A stretch of DNA of 64,000 bases from Alexandriicola marinus. Lineage in GTDB: Bacteria > Pseudomonadota > Alphaproteobacteria > Rhodobacterales > Rhodobacteraceae. The stretch's first letter is position 1. The number at the start of each line of letters is the position of its first letter. Made by a program: the position numbers and the translations under genes. Under the pieces are notes generated by a model. The model did no database searches. It had not been told where the DNA came from and saw only the letters and a program-made list of their open reading frames with translations. This document shows, piece after piece, positions 58,096 to 64,000 of the stretch. The stretch covers positions 31,857 through 95,856 of the forward strand of contig NZ_RBVZ01000009.1 in the NCBI RefSeq assembly GCF_004000435.1, read 5' to 3'.

Positions 58096-58348
58096 CAGGC
58101 AACTTTGAACTTAGAAAAAGGTATGAATCCTGAAAACACAGATGCCATATGCTGTCCAGACCGCGTCATTGGAAAAGGGTGTGTCCTGTCTGGCGCACCA
58201 TAGTGTGCGGGAACAGGTTTGCAGATTTTCCGGCATGGGGTGGACCGGGCTTCCCTTCGCCATGCACGATTTTTCATCGCCTCGGAGACGGTTTGAACGC
58301 CTGTCAGGCGACAACGGATCTGTCCCAACGCGGCGTCATCGGCCGCGA
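58096..58348. other. Gap between two leftward transferase genes
   Basis: 253 bp without a gene. It contains the 13-bp palindrome CGCCTGTCAGGCG at 58298-58310, which may be an operator or a short hairpin after the downstream GT32-like gene. Confidence 0.4.
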
Positions 58349-59458
58349 TCAGACGTCGGGGTGCGTTTGCAGGATGTGGATAGCGTCGAAGACGAAAGCC
58401 TTTCCCCGTGGCCCGGCCAGGATCACGTGGTAATCATGCGCCGGCTCGGCGATCTCGACCGATGCGAGAATTGACAGGCCATCGCATGGGGCGACATCCG
58501 GCAGCGACAGGAGCTCGTCGGTCCCGGCCTCTTTCGAGACGAACCTGATGGACAGGGCCGACACGTCTTCCACCTCCGAAAGTTCGATGGCGAGCCGATA
58601 TCTGCCGGGGGTCAGATAGACGCCCGGACCATAGAGAATGGCGCCCCGGTCCTCTGGCAGGACGCGCAGCCTGCCATTGCGCAGATAGCCGCCCACCACC
58701 CCGCCGCGATCCGTGAAATAGGCCAGTTCGTAGGAACGGTTCCTTCGGTAGCCATAGATGCCCCGCGTCTTCCAGATCACGCCATAGACATTACCCTTGG
58801 CCAGCCCCTTTCCATCGAGACCAGGCCCTGTCTTGCGCCGATGGGCCACAAGACGGGAGGGGCAGCCGGGGTGGTCGAAAAGCAGCGTGGGCAGCGGATC
58901 GGTGGGGTTGAGAAGAAGCCCCGTGCCCGGGTTCAGCTCTTCCGGTGCGCAGGTCATCGCCAGGCAGCGCCCGAACAGGACAGGCCCTGTCGGGGCCATG
59001 TGGTTCGGCCCGTAATACTCGGAGTGCACGTTCGCGATACAGGTCTCGATTGTCTTTTGCAGCGCGGGATGGCCGGGCGGGCTATAGATCAGCCCGTTCA
59101 GGCAATCCGAGGGTGCGGCCGACATGATGTCGCGGAAGACCGTCAGCCTGCCGTCCTCGACGGGGAGGGGGGCCTGGAAATTGATCGAGATGTCGAAATA
59201 GATCCCGCCCTGCAGGTAGAGGATGCAATACCGCGCCAGATCGGCCTTGTAGGCATAGGGCACCAGCGTGCGATAGGCCTGCAGCACCTCGGGCGGGAAT
59301 CCGTCATGCAGGCGCGCCTCGATCTCGTCGTTGAACAGGACATGGTGCGATATGTCGGGATGCTGCCGGGTGAAGCTTTCGACATTCTCGGTCAGCTGAT
59401 CGGGAAGTCCGGAGGCATCGTCATCGCGATCCTGTATGATGATGCTGAAGGCGTCCAA
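58349..59458 (-). CDS. GT32-like glycosyltransferase with beta-sandwich tail
   Basis: A 369-residue protein from a TTG at 59458, preceded by GGGAGAG. The N-terminal half has PYAYKADLARYCILYLQGG followed by IYFDISINFQAP, the GT32/capsular DxD region; here the motif is DIS, so the second Asp is replaced. The C-terminal ~100 residues (GPGVYLTPGRYRLAIELSE, FVFDAIHIL) resemble a beta-sandwich. A divergent small gene lies upstream at 59768. The upstream frame to 59683 lacks family resemblance and is left out. Confidence 0.78.
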   Translation of the reverse strand: MDAFSIIIQDRDDDASGLPDQLTENVESFTRQHPDISHHVLFNDEIEARLHDGFPPEVLQAYRTLVPYAYKADLARYCILYLQGGIYFDISINFQAPLPVEDGRLTVFRDIMSAAPSDCLNGLIYSPPGHPALQKTIETCIANVHSEYYGPNHMAPTGPVLFGRCLAMTCAPEELNPGTGLLLNPTDPLPTLLFDHPGCPSRLVAHRRKTGPGLDGKGLAKGNVYGVIWKTRGIYGYRRNRSYELAYFTDRGGVVGGYLRNGRLRVLPEDRGAILYGPGVYLTPGRYRLAIELSEVEDVSALSIRFVSKEAGTDELLSLPDVAPCDGLSILASVEIAEPAHDYHVILAGPRGKAFVFDAIHILQTHPDV

Positions 59459-59767
59459 GTCTCTCTCCCTTTTCTGGGTTCCGGCCCTCTCGCTGGCGGG
59501 CCGCTGGCGGCGATATCCGCGCCATGCTTGCGCGTCGTTTCTTCGAGAGACGCGAGCCGTCCGGACGGCTGTGACAGGGCAGGCGGAGGATAGATGTGCT
59601 GGTCGAGATTGGCAAAGGCGTGTATTTCTCACACCGGTTTCGGAGCAACGGCTTTCATCATCAGAGTGGTCTCGAGGGGCCATTCGGAATAATGTGTCCT
59701 CGTCAGGGCAAGAGGCCGGGCGAAACCGTCAGACCGTGTCCCACAACCATGTTCAAGGAAACCATCC
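59459..59767. other. Divergent intergenic region
   Basis: 309 bp between the leftward GT32-like gene and the rightward small protein; no gene is seen. Promoters for both directions are expected, and AAGGAAA lies upstream of the small gene. Confidence 0.5.
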
Positions 59768-59992
59768 ATGTCCGACGTCCCGGCCAACAAGCCCATCGTT
59801 CTTGCCATCGGCCGCAACCTGAACCGCATCGATCTGAAGCTGGCCAATCCCGAGGCTTCGCCCGAAGAGGTCAAGGCCGCGTGGCAGGAAAACCGCGCTG
59901 ATTACATGAAGAAGGGGCGCCGCCTGCTGACGGCTCTCGAAAAGCAGGGCTTCACCATCACGGCGCCCGGGAACGTCTCGGGCGAGGGCTGA
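59768..59992 (+). CDS. Small protein paralogous to the one at 52707
   Basis: 74 residues, MSDVPANKPIVLAIGRNLN at the start, and WQENRADYMKKGRRLLTALE with QGFTI further on. The C-terminal half shares the W-x-E ... RR-[IL]-L ... QG-[YF] pattern of the 77-residue protein at 52707. AAGGAAA precedes the ATG. Function unknown. Confidence 0.7.
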   Translation: MSDVPANKPIVLAIGRNLNRIDLKLANPEASPEEVKAAWQENRADYMKKGRRLLTALEKQGFTITAPGNVSGEG

Positions 59993-60013
59993 CGCGCCTT
60001 CCGCGATAACCGG

Positions 60014-63000
60014 TCATTCCGCCCCGATGCGGACGGGCTGATCTTCCGCCAGGGCCTCGGCCACGATCTCCTTTGCTGTCTCCTCCAGGCTGGTCAGCCG
60101 GCTGGGCGGCAGACCGAGGTCGATGGGGGCATAGTGGCGCCCGCTGAGATCGGCGAAGGCCACGGGCAGGCGCAGCGCGGCAAGCCCGGCCTCGGTTTCC
60201 AGACGGGACAGGCGGTCGGTTTCCAGCCCGTCGAGATCGATGATCAGATCCGCATGGGCCTCGGCCTGGGCACGCGCGGCATACCACAGCGTGGCGTGGA
60301 TCAGGAAATGCTGGTCGAGGCTGTAGTCATGATAGCATTCACCAAGATGCCCGTGGAAATAGAACTGGAACGCCTCGTCCCGGACCGGCACATGCCGGGC
60401 GAGGGCCCGCATCAGGGACCGTTGCGCGTTGAAATAGAGATACGCGAGGTTGTTGCGCAGGAAGCCGTGCACCCCCTTGACCTGAAAGCTCAGATACGAG
60501 CCCCAGACATCGCGCAGGTTCCGGTTCAGATAGACATGGGTCGCCTCTGGGAAAAGCCGGCACATCTGATCCTGCCTCAGGGCGCTCCGGTTGAACTGCA
60601 GGAACAGGTTCTCTGTCCGCGCGGCCCCGATCAGCCCCCCCACATAGGTCGCGACAGCCGTGTCGTAGCCGTCGAAATCGAGCATGTAGCTCATCCGCCG
60701 GTCATAGCCGCGCACGCCGCGTTCACCGGGGGTCAGCAGCCCCTCGTATTCCGCGAAGAGCCAGTCTGATCCCGGCCCGGATCCGGTGTCCGCACCGGCA
60801 TGGCGGAAGGACCGGCCGGAATGGCGTTCGCGGAACTCCTCGAGCTTTTCGGGCCTGAAGAGCGCGAGGTCCTCGTGGAACGGTTCGTAATAGGCCGTCC
60901 AGTCCCGGGCCTTGCGCACCTTCTGGAAGATATAGGTGGAGCCTGAGCGGAACAGGCTGTGCATCATCACCAGGTTGCTGCCGTCCGAGCCGGGCTTGTG
61001 GGGCCCGTGGATCTGACCCGGAGAGACCTGCAGCACGCGCTTGAACCGCTCGAGCCGGGCGGCATCGGCAAAGCCGCCGGGATCGGCCCTGAGGGCCCTC
61101 GCCACGGCGGCGCCCTGTTTGAGGTTATGCCGGATATAGGGCAGGCTTTGGCGGCTTTTCGACGGCACGTCGTCGCCGATATGGAAGGTCAGGTTCTGCG
61201 CCGGGAAATAGCCGATCTTCCGGGCCCGGGCGATCAGGTTCCAGAACACCACCCGCCCGATCAGATGCACCCCCACGAGCGTTTCGGCGAACTGGCAGGC
61301 CTCGAGGATCTCGCGCGAGACGACGAAACAGTCGAAGCCCGGATGATCTGTCCCCATCTCGGCGTAAAGCTCGGTCAGTTCGGCGGGGCTGGTGAATGTC
61401 TTGGGCAGGGTTCGGCGATTGATGACAAGCGCGTCGTGCCCCTCGGCGATCCGGTCTGCCACGAAATCGTAGAAATGCGGCAGAAGACCGATATCGCTGT
61501 TGGTATAGACCACATGCGTGATCTCGTCGGGCAGGTCGGCCAGAGAGAACACATCCGCCAGAAGCGGCAGCTTGCGCGCGTCCTCGACGATCCCCAGATC
61601 GCGGGCCGAGCGATACAGTGGCAGTTCGAGATCGAAGGCCGCGGCCTGGTAGCCTGCATCCTCGGCAAAGCGGCGAGCCACCAGCGTGACCTTGGCATCC
61701 CGGGTTGCGTCCTGCGCACGCACCATCGAACGGTAGACGATGGGCTGCGCGATATAGAGATCCGAGGTCCTTGGCATGCGCACCGGGTTGACCACATGGG
61801 CGATGCGCGGCCGCCCGGTCCGCACCGGCACATCGCGCAGATCCCCCAGCCGCAGGAAGCCCGGGTTCTCCGCTTGCCGGTTGCCGATGAAGCGCGGATT
61901 GGCCCCGGCCCAGTCGGCCAGCTCGTCGCGGGGCGCCTCGAACAGCCGGGCGAGATTGACCTCGAGGTTCATCTCGTATTCCGCAAAGCTCGCGCGCGAG
62001 AAATTGGCGAGCTTCGTGAGCGTGTCGAAGCCCTCCTGTTCGACCCGGGCGATCGTGTCCATCAGGCCGGCGATGTCGGGGGCGTCATGAAATCCCTCGA
62101 GCGCGGGCAGCCCGTCCCAGCCGGTCGCCGTCGAGATCACCGGCACACCGTGGCTCAGTGCCTCGACGCTCTTGATCTTGAGCCCCGTGCCGATGAGCGT
62201 CGGGTTCACGTAGAGATCGATCTCTTCCATGAAGGCGCCGATGTCGTGGACATAGCCCTCGAACCGCACGCAGTCGTCGTCCAGTTCGGGCCGATCCTGC
62301 AACGTCTTGATGATATTGCCCCCGATATGGAGCGAGAGCCGCGAGCCGGTGGTCCGGACATGGGCGATGAAGGCCGGGATCAGCGCCTCGAGGGAATGGA
62401 TGTTGAACTTGTTCGACGCGCCGATATAGCCCAGCCGCTCGACCCGGGTATAACGCTTCTCGACGAAGGCGTTGGGCGTGGAATGGCCCACCACGACGAC
62501 GGGCCGCCCGGCGCGCTGGAAATAATCCACCTCGTTGTCCTGGATCGACAGGACCACATCGGCCCGGGCCAGGCCGCGCAGCTCCTCGGCCTCGGTGGTG
62601 TGATAGAAGCCGGGCGCGACCCCGAGCGCCTCGAACAGGTGCCGCCGCGACAGCTTGTCATGGGTGTCGAGGATCTTGGCCACGCCCTCGGGCAGCGCGT
62701 CGAGATAGGCGGACTGGAAGACATAATTCGTCAGGCAATGGGTCACGCCATAGCGCCGCGCGAGCGCAGGCAGGACATCACGCAGATGCGGGTTGATCCA
62801 GTCATCGAGCGCGAAATCCGCGCCAAGCGTCTTCTCGAACCGGTGCCCGGAGGGAAAGACATCGACACTGTCCCAATCCGCCTCCATCAGCATCTTCATC
62901 CGAGTCAGATCGACCTTCTCGCAGGCCGTGTAGACGAAATGGATCCGATGCCCCCGCGCCTTGAGCAGGCTCAGAAGCGAATGGATCCGCCGCCGCGCGC

Positions 63001-63052
63001 CATTCTGCGGCGGGTGGGACGAGACAGGCGAGATGACAAGGATACTGGACAC
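60014..63052 (-). CDS. GT4 - GT-A-like - sulfotransferase three-domain fusion
   Basis: A 1012-residue protein. Residues 1-390 are a GT-B/GT4 domain (ILVISPVSSHPPQNGARRR at the N-terminus, LIGTGLKIKSVEALSHGVPV about 290-305). Residues ~410-680 resemble an unassigned GT-A-like domain with VVYTNSDIGLL. Residues ~700-1012 carry a sulfotransferase-like domain with MHSLFRSGSTYIFQKVR and YLNRNLRDVWGSYLSF. It would couple sugar addition to sulfation. It is the last gene before the IS debris. Confidence 0.82.
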   Translation of the reverse strand: MSSILVISPVSSHPPQNGARRRIHSLLSLLKARGHRIHFVYTACEKVDLTRMKMLMEADWDSVDVFPSGHRFEKTLGADFALDDWINPHLRDVLPALARRYGVTHCLTNYVFQSAYLDALPEGVAKILDTHDKLSRRHLFEALGVAPGFYHTTEAEELRGLARADVVLSIQDNEVDYFQRAGRPVVVVGHSTPNAFVEKRYTRVERLGYIGASNKFNIHSLEALIPAFIAHVRTTGSRLSLHIGGNIIKTLQDRPELDDDCVRFEGYVHDIGAFMEEIDLYVNPTLIGTGLKIKSVEALSHGVPVISTATGWDGLPALEGFHDAPDIAGLMDTIARVEQEGFDTLTKLANFSRASFAEYEMNLEVNLARLFEAPRDELADWAGANPRFIGNRQAENPGFLRLGDLRDVPVRTGRPRIAHVVNPVRMPRTSDLYIAQPIVYRSMVRAQDATRDAKVTLVARRFAEDAGYQAAAFDLELPLYRSARDLGIVEDARKLPLLADVFSLADLPDEITHVVYTNSDIGLLPHFYDFVADRIAEGHDALVINRRTLPKTFTSPAELTELYAEMGTDHPGFDCFVVSREILEACQFAETLVGVHLIGRVVFWNLIARARKIGYFPAQNLTFHIGDDVPSKSRQSLPYIRHNLKQGAAVARALRADPGGFADAARLERFKRVLQVSPGQIHGPHKPGSDGSNLVMMHSLFRSGSTYIFQKVRKARDWTAYYEPFHEDLALFRPEKLEEFRERHSGRSFRHAGADTGSGPGSDWLFAEYEGLLTPGERGVRGYDRRMSYMLDFDGYDTAVATYVGGLIGAARTENLFLQFNRSALRQDQMCRLFPEATHVYLNRNLRDVWGSYLSFQVKGVHGFLRNNLAYLYFNAQRSLMRALARHVPVRDEAFQFYFHGHLGECYHDYSLDQHFLIHATLWYAARAQAEAHADLIIDLDGLETDRLSRLETEAGLAALRLPVAFADLSGRHYAPIDLGLPPSRLTSLEETAKEIVAEALAEDQPVRIGAE

Positions 63053-63134
63053 GGGGAGAGCTATTCAGTCCTAGGCTAAACTACGAACTCAGCAGGAAGT
63101 AACAGACACCCTCGTATCGGCCAAGCTACCTCCG

Positions 63135-63395
63135 TCACGCGCCTTGAATGCCCCATGTTTTGTGTGCTTTGCATAGAGCATTTGCGATAGTGACGAGCTT
63201 GCGCGCGACCGCAGTGATGATGACCTTGTGCGGTTTTTCGGCATCGCGCAGTCTCTGCGCGAAGGCTTTCAGTATGGGTTGTGATGTGCGGCGACGAGAG
63301 CGGCCTGGAACAGTACATGCCGCAGAGCGCGCCGTCCCGGCGATCGTGCGTTTGCCCCGCAATCCGGCCTTGGTGCGGTCAATCCGACGCCCGCG
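63135..63395 (-). pseudogene. IS110-family transposase C-terminal remnant
   Basis: Peptides RGKRTIAG, ALRHVLFQAALVAAHHNPY, and LKAFAQRLRDAEKPHKVI followed by ARKLVTIANALCKAHKTW are C-terminal blocks of IS110-type transposases. They are spread over two reading frames, so the fragment is frameshifted, and the N-terminal catalytic half is missing. Confidence 0.75.
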
Positions 63396-63697
63396 CCTCC
63401 CTTTTTGGCGCCCAGACTGGACGCCGTGCGGTGTGCCTTCAGGTAGGTCGCGTCGACCATGACCGTCTTCTTCTCGCCGTGATCCGCCGCCAAGCTGGCC
63501 ATCATCTGAGCGAAGATGCCTTTGTCACTCCACCGCTTCCAACGGTTGTAGAGTGTCTTATGTGGGCCGTATTCCCTGGGTGCATCCCGCCACCGCAAGC
63601 CATTGCGATTGATGAAAACAATCCCGCTCAAAACCTACCGGTCATCGACGCGAGGCTTGCCATGGGGCTTTGGAAAGTAGGGCTCCAGACGCGCCAT
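63396..63697 (-). pseudogene. IS5-family transposase N-terminal remnant
   Basis: From an ATG at 63697: MARLEPYFPKPHGKPRVDDR, then a TAG at 63635-63637, then LSGIVFINRNGLRWRDAP, YGPHKTLYNRWKRWSDKG, VMVDATYLKAHRTASSL. These are the N-terminal blocks of the IS5/IS427 group. The internal stop and an abrupt change into IS110 sequence near 63395 show it is dead; the C-terminal DDE part is missing. Confidence 0.8.
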
Positions 63698-63766
63698 TTG
63701 CGCTTGCGACCGGGCCTCTTGCCCCCGTGCCGGGCGATCCCCATCGCAACAAGGAGTAACCCAAAT

Positions 63767-64000
63767 GACCAACCACTACGTCGCTACCGTCCCCGTCAAG
63801 TTCACCGACACCGATGGTCAGGAGCGCACCCGCTTCCAACGCGTGGGCGCCATGTTCCGCAACACCCGCAACGGGGATGGCTCGGAGTTCTTCAGCCTCA
63901 AGGGAGCCATCCACAAAAACCTATCGGCCTTGGCCTCCCGGTTTTTGCGGCAGAGTTTTGGGGACCCAAATCTGTCCCTCCTTGACCCTGCCTGTCCGCC
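63767..64000 (+). CDS. Small plasmid protein, C-terminus altered and beyond window edge
   Basis: The frame begins MTNHYVATVPVKFTDTDG after AAGGAG and is open to the right edge (78 residues). The first ~48 residues (RVGAMFRNTRNGDGSEFFSLK) look like a small hypothetical protein common in alphaproteobacterial plasmids. After SLK the sequence switches to unrelated residues beginning GAIHKNL, as if another element interrupted the gene. Function unknown. Confidence 0.55.
63914..63947. repeat. 8-bp inverted repeat near the right edge
   Basis: CAAAAACC and GGTTTTTG are separated by 18 bases. This pair lies just past the point where the small protein loses its usual sequence, so it could belong to an inserted element, or be a hairpin. 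Confidence 0.4.

Noticed and set aside
58111..58328. Short minus-strand frames in the 58096-58348 gap
   Set aside because: No ribosome site, no motif and Arg/Pro-rich chance composition.

Overview
The window looks like part of an alphaproteobacterial plasmid or chromid, most likely from a Rhodobacterales (roseobacter-group) bacterium. Base composition is high GC. The replication block at 41.9-46.0 kb has a RepA-type (RPA family) initiator divergent from a ParA/ParB pair. It comes with a perfect DnaA box, short repeats in an AT-rich origin region, and a parS-like 16-bp palindrome just after parB. A tyrosine recombinase at 49.4-50.4 kb has an 11-7-11 bp dif-like palindrome directly upstream of its start. 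No rRNA or tRNA gene was recognised.

Layout. (1) 1-12.4 kb: a leftward operon of a sulfatase-like hydrolase, a Gly-rich repeat protein, a 2764-residue megasynthase (two PfaD/nitronate-monooxygenase-like domains, KS, AT, one ACP, KR, DH) and a second KS-AT synthase that runs off the left edge. This resembles a rearranged PUFA/secondary-lipid synthase and is the best candidate for an undescribed biosynthetic system. (2) 12.4-25.4 kb: a DUF2793 protein, then capsule/exopolysaccharide genes: kpsT-like ATPase, kpsE-like co-polymerase, a GT2 and UDP-galactopyranose mutase (leftward); GDP-mannose dehydratase, a broken sulfotransferase-like gene, a DUF1796 protein, GDP-fucose synthase, a repeat-bearing esterase, a polysaccharide-export lipoprotein and a GT32-like protein (rightward). 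(3) 25.4-41.8 kb: phosphomannomutase, an RTX protein, a tightly overlapping glycosyltransferase/sulfotransferase operon headed by the kpsM-like permease, a coiled-coil protein, a GT2 and a sulfotransferase-GT2 fusion. (4) 41.9-51.6 kb: replication, partition, recombinase and an HTH protein, with a GT2-exostosin fusion and a coiled-coil protein in between. (5) 51.7-63.1 kb: an island of sulfotransferases, glycosyltransferases, a WcbI-like protein and two small paralogous proteins. (6) 63.1-64.0 kb: decayed IS110/IS5 debris and a truncated small plasmid gene.

How it fits together: phosphomannomutase, GDP-mannose dehydratase and fucose synthase would supply GDP-fucose, and the mutase would supply UDP-galactofuranose. 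The many transferases would build a Gal-furanose/fucose glycan, the sulfotransferases may sulfate it, and the ABC exporter (kpsM/T/E plus the outer-membrane lipoprotein) would move it to the surface. The megasynthase could make a polyketide or fatty-acyl lipid, but its link to the glycan is inference. All functions are read from sequence motifs; no database search was possible.
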